Shown in pieces: positions 52,947 through 64,000 of a stretch of 64,000 nt of DNA (position 1 is its first letter; the number at the start of each line of letters is the position of its first letter). Made by a program: the position numbers and the translations under genes. The DNA is from Symbiodinium microadriaticum. Its lineage: Eukaryota; Sar; Dinophyceae; Suessiales; Symbiodiniaceae. The notes under the pieces are model-generated. The model made no database searches. It was not told the origin of the DNA and was given only the letters and a program-made list of their open reading frames with translations. The DNA lies in NCBI GenBank assembly GCA_001939145.1, contig LSRX01000535.1, positions 214,422 to 278,421 of the forward strand, read 5' to 3'.

Positions 52947-53414
52947 CTACTTCGGGCACACGGGGCAGCATTGGCCGTTCTCTTCCGTCGGCATGATCTC
53001 CTCCTTCTCACACATCGTTGGGAAGCACCAGACATAAGGGCAAACATCGCTTTCTTCTGCACCGAACTTGCCCGTAGCGCCGACAATCTTGGGCTCAATC
53101 TTGATGTCGGGATTGACACAGTACGCGCAGCAATGGCCGTCGTACTTCGTTGCAGTGAACCCAGAGGGGCATTTCAGCTCTCCACAAACGACATCCTCAC
53201 AAGCATCGACAATGGCATCCATGGCCTTCACTTGCACCAACATCTTTGTGCGCATGTCCTGATCCATGCCTACGACTGCATTGCCCGCAAGGAGGCTGTC
53301 TGGCAAGGTGTCGTCTGATTTGTCAGTCGGCTCCTGGTGGCCTCCTCGAATGTTCGTTGCGAGACCAACATGCACCAGACCGAAGAGAAGCGAGATCTTC
53401 AGGAGGCGAGCCAT
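52947..53414 (-). CDS. Small secreted protein with two VWC-like modules
   Basis: 155 codons from ATG at 53414 to TAG at 52947, single exon. Begins with a clear signal peptide, MARLLKISLLFGLVHVGLA, followed by a short polar linker and a helix. Two Cys modules follow: CEDVVCGELKCPSGF...CCAYC at about 77-108, and CPYVWCFPTMCEKEE...CCPVC at about 125-154. Each has C-x4-C-x3-C, then CC-x2-C, which resembles the von Willebrand factor C fold, used outside the cell in protein binding. The protein probably forms several disulfides and is released or held at the surface. Its completeness and short length make it one of the best-supported genes here. VWC is the best fit, but other small disulfide folds remain possible. 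Confidence 0.75.
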   Translation of the reverse strand: MARLLKISLLFGLVHVGLATNIRGGHQEPTDKSDDTLPDSLLAGNAVVGMDQDMRTKMLVQVKAMDAIVDACEDVVCGELKCPSGFTATKYDGHCCAYCVNPDIKIEPKIVGATGKFGAEESDVCPYVWCFPTMCEKEEIMPTEENGQCCPVCPK

Positions 53415-54402
53415 GGTGACCTGTTAGGTGCAATGGCAAGGCCAGACTTCAATGGAGGCAGGTTGAACAGCTCGTACTGCGAGAGAACGGAGCAAGGCTA
53501 CTAACTTTCACGTGAATTTCGGCTTCATGGGCAGCAGCAGAACCAACAAATCTATAGTGCTGCTTCCCGAGTCTTTCCCCACCTTCCTTGTAGCCAGCAC
53601 TGCTCAACAAACTCGGTTTCGTGAGTTCACAGCGCGCGCTCAGCTTCCTTTTTCACTCTTGGGATTCCCATGGTGCAGCGACCATGGCAGCCTTGCTGCC
53701 AGCATCTTCATCCCCCTCACTGGCAGCTGGCGCCCATCGATTTCTGATGTCAATGCACTCGAGCCTGACGCCAGACGCAATCAGCTGTGCCGGCCGCTCA
53801 TAATGCTTCAGAGCTGCGAGGGGAACAGGCACTACAGACCGCAGTTGGCACTGCTGCAAGCTGCAAGCCGACTTTGAACACTCACAACATGAGCCTCATA
53901 CCAATCGAAACCGGATCATCCTCGCCCTTCTTCATGAACTTTCGCGATTTCACTAACCTGCGGCTGCGACGTTCGAGCAAAGAGTGGAGAGCGCTTCTTC
54001 GCGACTGCGACTGCCGCGACCGTTCAGCGGCCTGGGAGCAAACTCCTGCATGGCTGGCATCACGGCGATGGCAGGAACCTGCACGCCGCTCTTGGCTACA
54101 TGCCTCCCTTGAACACTCCGCCGAGGCCTTCAGTCCATCGCCCTCCTCGCCCTGACGCTTGGAGGTCGCAAGTCCGTGGCGCGTGTGAGCGCTCAGATCG
54201 CTCACGCGGGCTACAAGGCACCTCGTCCTCACGCAGGAAGCGGCCAGCCTGCAAGATGGCCTCCCAGAAACTGGAGAAGAAACGAGTGTCCACACTAGGC
54301 TTCAAGCCTGAACCGATGAGTTTCGCGGTTGGCCATGGTTGGCCAATCGGAATGTCGGAATGTCTCCAAAGCTCTGGAACCGTGCCATGCAAAATTCAAC
54401 CG
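53415..54402. other. No supported gene
   Basis: Region upstream of the VWC-like gene. Short ORFs only; no recognisable promoter element. Confidence 0.45.
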
Positions 54403-56077
54403 CTACTTGTAAGATCTTGTAAGCATGCTTGTGTACATGCGAGGCCTTGACAGCCAAATGTAGTTGCCGAGGTCCCATGCCAAGAACGACGGCAGCTGCG
54501 TTTTCCCTGGAAGAGGCGAGGCAGACACTCGGCAATGCTCTCTGAAGGCTGAAGAAGCATGAGTAGGTGCGTCCTCAAAATATTCCTCCATATCTGTTGC
54601 TCTAGTTTCATTTGGTAATGCCGTCCTAGGCTTCATTCTCAAGCATTCCAACCGACTTGCTGGCTTTCCCAGCTCGTCAGTCACAGCTACAGCATGGCCA
54701 AAGCAGGTTGCTTGCCTACCCAGACCGTCCTTATCTTAAGAATTTGATTGCTGCCTCAGGGTGATTCAATGCTGCTCTAGACAGAACTTGTGTATAGACC
54801 TACGCAATAAGTCAATAAGATCTCAACTGACACACACACACAGAGCCTGTGCTAATTGCTACACCCGATCCTCTTCATTGCACTGAAGCTTTTAGTCAAG
54901 TGTACCGTGCTGCAACTTCGCGTTCTCGAAAAATCTCTCCTGAGGCGGTTCTTCAAAGCTGCAGCCATCTTGGGCATCTTCTCCCTCGTCCCTGGCACGT
55001 TGAGATTTGTGCTTTGCCTTTCGTGGGAAACAGCGGAACTTGTCATGAGTCACCAGATTCCCCGATCGAAATGCATGCAACCAAATCTTTGCAAGCATTA
55101 CATCACAAGGGACCAGCCTGTTGCCAAGATCTGCTTGTCCTCTACGGTCACATCCTCCAACCTGGAACCATCAATCAATTTCCAACGAACCGAAGTTTCA
55201 TCAGGAAGGCCTTGGTCGTGGAAGAAGCTTGCACTCGAGGAACAGGACATTTGCAAGGTCATCCTCCAATCCCCAACACACTGCAACAGGGGCTGGCTCG
55301 TTTCGAAAGTTTAGCTACAATCGGAATCCTGCTCATCTATTTTGACCTGCTTGAAGTATGGCACAGCTCCAAGGACCTGCAATATCATGCTGTATCTTGT
55401 TGCAGTGGCAGGTATTGCTCCACAGCGCACCTGTTCGCCTTTCAGGTCGCTTCCTTGCAGCATCCTTGGACACCACTCCCGGAAACCCGGCAACGCCGAA
55501 CACATCGAAGTGCCCACCCCCTCCCAAAGGAGCTTGGACAACCTTACTCAGACGAGGTATATCGCACAATGCAGACAAGCGTCTCATTGGCCATAGCAAT
55601 TGCCTCTCTTGGAACATCGTATGTAACCACAGTCTGTCGACATGCAAAGTCGGAAATGCATCCGGGACACTTTGAGTGCATGGTTCGTTGAACGATCTCC
55701 GATGACACGCATGACCGCCCGCCCGCTTAACTGCATGCGGTTCTTGATGACGCGTGCCAGACCTCAGTCGACCGTGCATCCAAATACATCCAGCGTATTG
55801 CAAGGAATCACCATTCGATCAGGCACGTTTGGCATGAAAGTTCTTCGAAACGAAAAGATCTCCATCCGGATCCTGGAGCAAAGGCACGTAAGTGCGCACG
55901 GTCCTTCGCAAGACTTATCGGCAGCGGTCTGTCCTTCTCCTTGTGGACCTTTTCCCAGCGCTGCTTTCTTTGTGCTTCCGCTGCCTCCCTGGAGAGAAAC
56001 CCAACGACATAATAGTCTGGCAGCCAATAATTACTTTGTGTGTGTCGGCCTCTCGGGACTTGCTTCTGGCTTGTCAC
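54403..56077 (-). CDS. Possible multi-exon gene, function unknown
   Basis: Several minus-strand stretches look coding: about 55905-56060 (YYVVGFLSREAAEAQRKQRW), about 55770-55890 (FMPNVPDRMVIPCNTLDVFG, after acceptor CTCCAG|G), about 55098-55240 (SVRWKLIDGSRLEDVTVEDK), about 54892-55090 (FRCFPRKAKHKSQRARDEGE), and 54403-54640 (TRATDMEEYFEDAPTHASSA). They share strand and spacing expected for one gene with introns. No domain is recognised; the basic stretch could bind nucleic acid. Joins and ends are not established, and it could be more than one gene. Confidence 0.35.
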
Positions 56078-57612
56078 CTTTGGACCAAATGGTGTCCACC
56101 TCGCAAAGAAGAGTAATCACTGCAGCTGCCCGACGCATCTCCGCCCGCATTGGCGGCCCAAAAAATGAACTGGTCGCACTATTGACTGGTCTCTGGTACG
56201 TGTGCAGTTCAGGTCCCCCGCCATGGCACTTTCATCGCTGTCAGCTTGGTGTAACCTAACCTCAATCGAACGAAGCAGGCATGTGTCCGCACTCTGTCCG
56301 CCAGCAACTGCACAGAACATCTCACACACGGTTTGGCCGCGTTGCCTGCTGTCTGTGCCCGACATATCCATGCCGAAAAGTCCCGACAAACGTGCCGAAG
56401 TTGTACCATCTTGCGGCTGCCTTAATCCCACGCTTTCAGGTACGTGTGCATGCAATGCCAGTCTGTGTCCGACTTTGCTGCTCCTGACCTGCCGAGTAAG
56501 GCACGAAAAAAGTCAGAGCAGCAATCCATTTCCGTGATGGACAGCACGTCGGCATGAGCGGAATTCTATTTCACGTGGAGAATTACGCGAGTACAAGTTC
56601 ATACCGCTCATGGAACTCATGCCTGCCCTGCATTCAAAGTCTACGAAAACAAAGCCCGCAAAGTTTCACGACTTGATGTATGAAGTAGTGTGAGTGCGTG
56701 TGTGTGTGTGTGTGTGTGTGTGCTTGTGCTGAAAGACTTAACAGGTAACATTCCTGTTGGTCGCGATACAATTGTCCATGCTCATGCTTGCAGCTATCTG
56801 ATCGAACCAACCCATTCGCAACGACATCCACGGTGCCTGTGCAGCAAGATTGAGACTCACAAACTCAACAGAATGGCAGACGGGAAACTCCAGGAAGAGC
56901 CCTAGGCCTAGGACTCTGGTCTGTACGATTCGGTACGACCAAAGGGTGTTGGCGTCGGGAAAGGCAGGGGAGAGGAAACAACATCCAACTCCCCTCCCGA
57001 TAGCACGGAACTGCCGGAAGGGGGTGGACAACGGGAATTGCGAGTGGCTTCCACGCACGCAGGCGGGCGGAAGGATTCTCCTGGTCTTGGGTCCTGACAC
57101 CACCTTCTCAGATCCTCTGCTCATCCCAACTTACATCTTGCGTATCACATCTCAGCTTCGAGCTCCTGTCACGCTTGAACAGGCAGCTCCAAACTTCTGG
57201 AGGAGTATTTTTCCTCTTGATGTTGCAATCTGTAGCTTGCTGCGAAGCTTCACCTGTCATGAAATGACGGCCATGCAAAGGCGGATGCTGCCCCGGCAAC
57301 CAAGGCCGGCAAGCATGCAGATGCGCTATCCGATATCCAGCTTCTATGATAGGCTTCATCTGGTTCAGTGTGTTGTTTGAGCCCCTTTTCCTCGATGGAC
57401 GGTTCGGCAGCCCTCAGCTAATGCGACCTTCGCTTTCCTTGTCCTGCCATACAGCGGTTGCAAGCGAAGTGCATTCAGAACTGACTCGTGCCGATGAGAA
57501 GGGCCTGCAATGTGTCGCTTGCCTCAGTGACGACGGCACTACGAGGTTATCTTCAAAGGCTGCGTTGACGTGAACCAGACAAGAAAAGCCCACCATATAT
57601 GATGCCAGGCAC
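56078..57612. other. No supported gene; (GT)n tract
   Basis: Contains (GT)n at 56697-56721. Otherwise short ORFs only. Confidence 0.45.
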
Positions 57613-57768
57613 CTTTTTCGCCTCTGCCTCGTACTGCTCTTTGGACTCCATCTTCGATTCATCCTTGAATTCCTCATCGTTGGGCTCTTCCTCGCGCTGC
57701 TCGACCTTGGGCTGCTCGCTGTTGGGCGGCTCTGCCTCCTCGGCCTCCTTCTGCGTCTCAGGCGGCTC
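57613..57768 (-). CDS. Glu/Lys-rich exon of an unknown gene
   Basis: A 156-base exon between acceptor ATGCAG|G (57768) and donor AAAAAG|GTGCCT (57613), phase 0 at both ends. It encodes 52 residues that are about one third Glu (EPPETQKEAEEAEPP and EEEPNDEEFKDESK). It must be a disordered or coiled acidic segment of a larger protein. Clean splice sites make it one of the better exon calls. Flanking exons were not identified. Confidence 0.5.
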
Positions 57769-58396
57769 CTGCATGTAAGCATAGTCAAAAACATCACGCT
57801 CGTGTCATGCTTCGGGAACCACTGCATTTTTCCAATCCCTGTCTGACCGAAGGTGGTGTCGCTGGGATTCGAAGATATCCGAAGGCTAGCTAGGAGGCAG
57901 ACTTTCCAGTTCCCAGTTTAAGTAGTTTCGTCGCGACTGTGATCTCCTTCGTGGCCGGGTTTGTCTCGACATCCTCGACCACTGCCTCACACCAAGGCGC
58001 AAAACTTGAATAGCAGGACAGGGTGTTCATGAGTTGTCCGTGGCTCTCTCTCGTCCCCACGCGACCTGGACCTCGACGACCGGTGAAGGTGCCATCGGCT
58101 CAGACTCTGCCTTCGATTCCTTATGAATTGGATCCAGAAATACTCAGAGTCAAGACGGATTGCAAGCCGAAAGATGTCTGCTTCTCAAGCTACCCCTTGA
58201 CACATGCAAAGCTGCCGCTGTTGCCGTCCACAAGGCGTCTTTCTGAAGAAGTTCTGGTGAGGCTTCCTGCATAGGCACAGGGCTTCCGACGGCGATACTG
58301 CTCCGAGTCCTTGTTCGCAGGACAGGAGCATCAAGCTTGCCAACCTCAAAGATACCCGTATAGTTTCTGAACGACTCTCATCAAAACATACTTGCA
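57769..58396. other. Intergenic or intronic, no gene seen
   Basis: Lies between the stop of the 58.4-kb gene and the Glu-rich exon. Short ORFs only. The start of the gene carrying the Glu-rich exon should be here. Confidence 0.4.
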
Positions 58397-59202
58397 TCAT
58401 CGCCCTGAGCGCTCTTGTGCCTGCTCTTCCGCTGCCACTCTTGTGGCTGGCGGCTTCTCCTCCACGTCATTCACCGGCACGACAGATTCTTGTGTCTCCT
58501 CCACAACTTTTGCATGACAGAGCAGGAGTTTGAGCAGCTTTGCCAAGACTGACGGCAGAATACTGTCGAGTGCCTGTGCCTGGCAAACGAGCTTTTGAAT
58601 ATCGGCACGGCAATACCGCAGAACCTTGGAGCCTGCAGTGCAAGCGCCGGTTGTGAGGATGGCAGGCTCTACATACGGGAAGAGTATGAAAAAATCCTTG
58701 CGACTCCTGGCCTGCTTTTTCCAAGCGCACCTGCTTCAGAAGCACTGAGAAATGTGTGGTGCACCTTTTTCGTAGAAGTCATGCAGGCCTTGATTCGATA
58801 GTACTCGCAGTCATTCAATTTCTTGACCTTGCTTCGTTCAACTCTCTGAAGTTTACACAAGTTTACACCTTCCCTCGAAATGTCTAGTGTGCTGATTCTT
58901 CCAGGATGCGGCACCGGTGCTCGAGGGTCTGACAGGTATTGGGATTTTCGATGCAGAGATGTGGCTGACTCTTGCACCCGCCTGTCGTAAAACTCTGAGT
59001 AATACTTCGTGATGCCGTCGAGATAAAGCCCCTGCAGTGAGCACAGTATGCTTTCAAGACGAGAGCCATATCCAAAGCATCGGGAAATAGAACTGCGTAA
59101 AACCTGCCTCAAGCTTCTCCAAGTCGTACCGACCAAGTCTTTCCCATGGCTGCTGTGGCCGTGCCCTGCTGCAACAACTGTCTTCACATATGCGCTGGCC
59201 AC
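58397..59202 (-). CDS. Multi-exon gene of unknown function, 3' part
   Basis: The last exon, 58397-58632, follows acceptor CTGCAG|G and reads SKVLRYCRADIQKLVCQAQA then SILPSVLAKLLKLLLCHAKV, ending in an acidic, Ala/Glu-rich tail (EEKPPATRVAAEEQAQERSG) and TGA. Upstream are protein-like stretches at about 58740-58845 (SKVKKLNDCEYYRIKACMTS, after an acceptor TTCAG) and about 58920-59100 (YGSRLESILCSLQGLYLDGI then TKYYSEFYDRRVQESAT). The helical, Leu-rich character suggests an all-alpha protein. I recognise no family. The 5' end probably lies above 59.2 kb. Confidence 0.45.
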
Positions 59203-62200
59203 GACAGCAATGTGGCCTGGTGAGCTCTACCAAGGCAGACTCCGATCTGGACCAGCCCATGAAACTTGCAGCCAAGACGACCTACGGCTATAGGCGAGGC
59301 TCTCTCGATTGCGCCGGCGGCTGAAAGGGTGAACACGGCACCCGTGGCTCATTGCCTGAGGCAGTGACGCAAGCCGGAGCAGCAGCCAGGGCGGCGGTGG
59401 CAAGGCCTTCCAGGTAAGCCAACTTCTTCTGAACTAAACGGCTCGCATCCGGTAAGGCCACGGCCCGAGAAGGCAACCCCCGGTCCGGAGTAGCCGAGGT
59501 GTCGAGCCTTCGATTCAAAATGCTCAGTGTGGCTTCCGTGTTTTGTCAAACTTCGCCTTGGGCGTGAATGCGAAGGCGCCGCGATGGCACTCGGGCGAGG
59601 GGAGCTTGTCCCAGAAATGAACTGGTAAAACTAGCATCCCAGGATCTCGGATTTGCCGCTCTGCAGTTGGCTGTTGTTCGGCCCTGCCAAGTTGGCAGAC
59701 TTGGCAGCTTTCCCTCCTTATGCAACTTGCTGGCTCCGTCTCATCAGGTCTGTTCCATTTCAAGCTCCTTCGATTCAAGCAAGAGTGTGTGTGTGTGTGT
59801 GTGAGCGTGAGGAGGCTGAGGAACATCATCTCTGTTCACGCCTCGTAATATCTCGTAATGCTCAGACCCGCTGTGGGCTTCAGATGTGTGATAATTTGGT
59901 TCTTGTGTCGGTGTAAGATGTTTTGGAACCGGGAGCTGTTTGGAACGTTGTTGTGCCGCAGGGAGCCAATACTACTCTTATTAATTATGGAGCAGACAGA
60001 TTGTCTAGACGAGCTGACAGTACGGCGTGCCACCACACCACACCCCCGGTCTTGCCACGATGTAGGACTGCTGTGCTCGGGAAACTGCACTGACTGTTGC
60101 CTGCAGGATTTGAGAGGACTGCTCTGTGCGTGGCGTGTTGCCAGAAACATGGACACAACAGAGGCCACTTGAGGCCGACCGGGCCCAATGGAAGTACGAC
60201 TGCTGGGTAGTTCTTACAACATCGACACGCCTTAGTGAAAGCCCCCTTGAGAATTGCGTCGCCCTGAAATCGCCGTGCTTCAGGTGGTGGGTTGACCCGG
60301 CTCGGAAACGCGTCGTGGGCACGGTTGCCGGAGGAAGACGTGCTGCGGGAGCATGCGAGAGGTGTCAGGAAGGCTCGAGGCTGCTCCCATACTTGCACGT
60401 CTTCCGAATGGAACACCGCAGCAGCGTTGAGGCATATTGCTATGTATGCATGGGTGGCACAGCACCTTCAACCCAAGACGAAAATGCGAGCGAGCTCCCA
60501 TCTCGCGACCTTTTTCTCAAACTCACGGTCCGAAACTCCTGACTCGGCCCACCCTTCTCTCGCTCGACTCCTGCCTGAGCCGCTGCTTATGACTCGACCA
60601 ATCTTGCACGAGTGCCAGCATGCAAACGAAATTTCGATGTTCGTACGGAACTCTCAACTCTCTTCTATAATGCACGGCCTTGCCGGTAAAAAGAACTATC
60701 TGAAACAAGTTGAGGGACTTGTTCATGCAGGTCTGCTCGAAGCAGCAGGCACGGCAGGTTTTCTCCCTGACTGCACAGGGGCAATGCAGATGTTCAGATC
60801 AGATGACTTCGAGCATTCATGCTTGACCCGAGCCAAGTCGATGACAAGCCCGGGCTTTGCACTTCGACAAATGTGATGATTTTGAGTTTTTGAGTGCTTG
60901 GAAGCCTCCCATCCTGGGAGAGCAGTTGTGCGAGTTTGCAAGCAGATCAATCGCGGCAAGTCGTGTTGTAATGCATGGTATCCTTCACCACTGAACTTTC
61001 TTACCGTATCTGTTAGTCTGTTCATCTTCATTTCTCGGATGGCTCTTCGAACATGCTGAAGCCAGCAACTCTTTTCTGAGCCCAGCGCCCAAGAAGAACA
61101 CAGGACTCCGAGCAGAGCAGCTTCCTGAGCATGAGCTCTATCAATTACAGAGACGACGCTGAAAGCTTAAGCCATCCGCCAACAAAGCAGACCAAGCCCA
61201 AAAGCCTACAGGCGCCACGCTCCGATTGCCTGTCTCTGCACAGCACAGATTCCGGCCTACCCCCTTGTTGAGCTGCGCTGCCTTGCAGGGCATGCAAAGC
61301 TACTGTTCTTGTACTGCACATGCAAAAGCACACAAACATAAATACATACATACATACGTACATACATACGTACATGCATACATACATACACATGAAACAA
61401 AACACCTTCACTCGACCACACACGGGATTTTGCAGTCGTGCTCCTCCAAGTGCACACCCCCTACGAAGGGAAGCGAGGATGCTTGCAGTGCACCTCCGCT
61501 AGAGCTCTGGCTAGATTGACAAGCAACACTGATAATGGCTACAATCGTACCAAAGGGTCCCCTCAGGACATTCGGTCCACCTTTCTGCACATTGGCTTTG
61601 TTCTGTACATCCCCCAGCTCTGGACTGCATGCGCCTCCCCTGTTGTACTTCACAAGCACTGTATCCTCACAACTGGTGACCCCTGAATCCCTCAGAGAAC
61701 CCGTTGCAAACACGTTGTCAGAAGGCGTGTCTTGATGGGCCGTTGGGCGGCCCAGGTTTAGCCGTTTCCGCTCCCCCATGCTTGTTTCCACATTGCATCG
61801 TTCAGCGAGCCTCGGGCGAGCTAAGCTGCTCTGGACGGGAGGAAATCCGGCCTCGGACACGAGCCACAAGCGTGCTGCCGCTCACTGCTCTGGGGCTCTT
61901 GAGATCTGGGCGAAGCTCGTCCAAAGCTGCGAGCACGGGAAGTAAGCGGCCAAGGCGCCACAAGGTGGACCTGACCATGCATGGCAAGAATGCTTGGACA
62001 TCTCAAATGGCTGAGCCCTGCGTACCGTGCAGCGAACCATGTTTTCGGCCACGAGATACCAAGCTCTAGCTGGGTCTGTGCTTCTTCCATCTGGGAAACA
62101 CATATTTCGGCTTGCCTGCCGTTACTTCAACGACGAGGCACACAACTCTGATACCCGTGTGGGTCCATCGTCATGCGCACTTCGATTCTGCGCTCCGCTC

Positions 62201-62746
62201 CAACATGTAGAGTATTCGATTTGTGTAATGCGGCTGGTATCTAAACCAAGAGAAGACAAGCCCATCCGATGTGCTGAAACGAAAGCGAGACGAAAAAGCG
62301 AAGCGTCACTGGGGCATCGCTTGGGCCACCTCCATCCTCCTGCCACGCCCATTTGCAGACACTGCTTTCCCGTCGTTGTCTGATCAAGGCTGGTTGGCGC
62401 AGGACGCTGGTATGTGCTGGTGCAGCCTGGCCCTTCTTTTGCCTTTCACATGCAGGCGGGTTTTACGCCGAACGCGTAGGGAGGCGGCGCCACCGACCGT
62501 GGCATACGAAGTACGGTCACCTGCACAGGTCCACAGGGCGGTAAAGCCGCCTCAAGCATCAACAAGAAGCTCCAATGACATGCTGGTCAGGAGAGACTGA
62601 AATAAGAGCCTCCACTTGTGCGCCGTCTTCCTCGCAGCAAGGAAGAAATTTGCTATGCACATTCCGGATGTTAGAGGCATAGAGCTGCCAGGATGCTGCC
62701 GTCTCGAGAATCCTGATGTCCGCATCCTCTTGGAGTATTGTGCTTG
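59203..62746. other. About 3.5 kb without a supported gene
   Basis: Contains (GT)n at 59786-59802 and (CATA)n at 61338-61392. A minus stretch at about 59340-59430 reads VQKKLAYLEGLATAALAAAP and may be another exon of the 58.4-59.2 kb gene. Other ORFs, including 194 codons on plus at 60292-60876, show no domain features. Confidence 0.4.
61338..61392. repeat. (CATA)n microsatellite
   Basis: Imperfect CATA/CATG/CGTA tetranucleotides. ORFs over it are His/Thr/Tyr repeats and not genes. Confidence 0.9.
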
Positions 62747-62887
62747 CTTGGATTCGCAAGTTGCGAGAGTGCAGTCCTCTCCATTGATTTTGAGGATGAG
62801 ATCATTCTCCCGCAGGGTTTCTTGCGGGTTTGCCTCGTTGTGCTCGTGCACAGTACCTCCAGCTTCGAAGCTGCAGCTAAACTTCAC
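62747..62887 (-). CDS. PDZ-like exon (partial)
   Basis: The minus strand reads FEAGGTVHEHNEANPQETLR then ENDLILKINGEDCTLATC. The NPQETLRENDLILKINGED part matches the conserved centre of PDZ domains (ALREGDRILxVNG). PDZ domains bind C-terminal peptides. The usual GLGF loop is not seen and should be in an upstream exon. Acceptor-like CTGCAG lies near 62871. Both gene ends are missing. Confidence 0.5.
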
Positions 62888-63645
62888 CCTTTCGCTGTGT
62901 CTCAGCCTCCCCTTTGCACTTCATACTTGCAGGCACCTTCTGGCATGATCTCTATGATTCGCCAGAGATGGTCACCACGTTTTGCAAGTTTCCTGGTCCA
63001 GGGAAGCAGAGGGACAAGTCGAACTTTTTCAAGCAACATGAAGCTGCAGGGCTGTCAACGCCCATCCTAGCGAGGCTGCTGATGGAACCATCTGTGACGT
63101 CGAGCTGCCGCAGCAATGCAACATGCAGCCAGGACACAATCCATACTTCCCATTTTTTGTGAGTCTCGCCTCGACTGATGCATTTTTGCTTGCTTTACGA
63201 GGTCTTGGGTGAGGAAGCTAGCGATACACCGCATCCGAGCTTGCTTGGTGCGGGCAAGTGAAGGACTTCCGCGCAGGTTTCTCTTCCAAGGAGCTGTGAT
63301 CTGATGGCCACTGGAAACCTTGAGGCGGTCATGCGTTTCGGACACATGTGTGATGCTGACCACTTGGCACAGGAGACCTGGTGTAGCGACTTGTTTCAGA
63401 GCTCTGAAAGCAAGTCCCGAATCAGAAGCCTCTCTTGAAACGCTCGGGCCTCCAACGTTGGTAAAATTTCGCACCAAGTCGCATCCAGGACTCTTGGCTG
63501 GCGCGGCTCTTCAGAATCTCTGGCTGCCTGTGGTGAACTTGGAAAGAACAAGCGAGGTGCGCAACAGTTGAGCAAGGGCTGCAGGCCTTAGTTGAAGTTC
63601 CAGCCAACCCACTTGGCGCTGAAGTTCTGGAACCTCTAGATGTAC
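62888..63645. other. No supported gene
   Basis: Short ORFs only. Could hold introns or exons linking the MGSGASA exon to the PDZ-like exon. Confidence 0.4.
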
Positions 63646-63748
63646 CTGCCGCCGACAGTCGGCAAACCCCAGCAGGGCACAGCTCGAAACCCGGGAGAGC
63701 ACCGTGTGGCCCACTTGTTGCTCCGTCGGCGCTGGCTCCAGAACCCAT
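63646..63748 (-). CDS. Candidate first exon with N-myristoylation-type start
   Basis: ATG at 63748 reads MGSGASADGATSGPHG, then FELCPAGVCRLSAA, and reaches a good donor CAG|GTACAT at 63645. Gly2 with Ser/Ala at positions 5-7 fits the N-myristoylation consensus, suggesting membrane anchoring. It lies about 760 bases upstream of the PDZ-like exon on the same strand and might be the start of that gene, which is inference. Confidence 0.3.
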
Positions 63749-64000
63749 GTTGAGTCGCTAGAGGCATGCGGGTTGAAAACGGATCCCTGCAGTCCGCCGA
63801 AGAATATGCATGAGCAAGAAGTGCGCTGTGGAAGACTTCAATTCAACACTGCCGGTGCCGTGAAGCATGAATGACCATGCGCTTGACAGGACTGCTACAG
63901 CATCCGGGCCCGAACACTAGCAGCCGCTTGTCATGCTCTTTGAGCTTGAGACGAACAACGGCAGTCGGCGACAATGCATGCAGGGAGGCCGGAAGGGATG

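Noticed and set aside
54849..55691. 280-codon plus-strand ORF
   Set aside because: The minus strand over the same bases has several better coding-like stretches and agrees with the strand of all neighbours.

Overview
The window looks like nuclear DNA of a dinoflagellate, most plausibly a symbiodiniacean or close relative. Supporting signs are long simple-sequence tracts, degenerate TTTAGGG (telomere-type) repeats, short exons in large non-coding stretches, acceptors that almost always read AG|G, GC as well as GT donors, and every believable gene lying on the minus strand. No plus-strand gene is convincing; the longest plus ORFs are shadows of minus-strand coding. Species and exact gene models cannot be fixed from one window, and exon joins are inferred by eye.

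Layout. 1-9.4 kb: a RING-finger gene (1136-1572), an AGT microsatellite (3119-3350), an LRR gene in small exons (4740-5345), then mostly unexplained DNA. 9.36-10.39 kb: a block of satellites (TAGG/CAGG, interstitial telomere-like DNA, GACA, GATA). 10.39-16.17 kb: an almost intact retroelement on the minus strand, its 5' end lost in a 147-base N gap. Read 5' to 3' it holds a Cys-motif ORF cut by the gap, gag with a CCCH finger and a half knuckle, one in-frame UGA, a pol ORF with an N-terminal TET/JBP-like 2-oxoglutarate dioxygenase domain followed by reverse transcriptase and RNase H, a 233-base repeat, a Cys-rich ORF, and the same 233-base repeat again. The whole element is strongly enriched in GATC.

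18.4-20.3 kb: a secreted Thr-rich, mucin-like gene with sushi-like modules. 22.5-23.8 kb: a HEAT-repeat gene. 28.2-28.9 kb: an ankyrin-repeat gene. 30.2-31.4 kb: a single-exon ubiquitin-like/WD40 gene. 35.1-38.3 kb: two tandem aspartyl/asparaginyl beta-hydroxylase-like genes, the upstream one apparently degenerate. 38.4-39.1 kb: a single-exon gene of unknown function. 43.4-44.1 kb: a microsatellite cluster. 44.7-46.3 kb: a 573-base, nearly identical direct duplication built of a dispersed module. 48.4-48.9 kb: an acidic-tailed gene with an in-frame TAA. 52.9-53.4 kb: a small secreted protein with two VWC-like modules. 54-64 kb: several partial minus-strand genes, including a Glu-rich exon, an unknown multi-exon gene, a PDZ-like exon and a first exon with an N-myristoylation-type start.

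The most interesting object is the retroelement. It joins a presumed base-oxidising enzyme to its polymerase, in a lineage whose DNA is known to carry 5-hydroxymethyluracil. It also separates gag from pol by a single UGA placed where the last Cys of a zinc knuckle would be expected.
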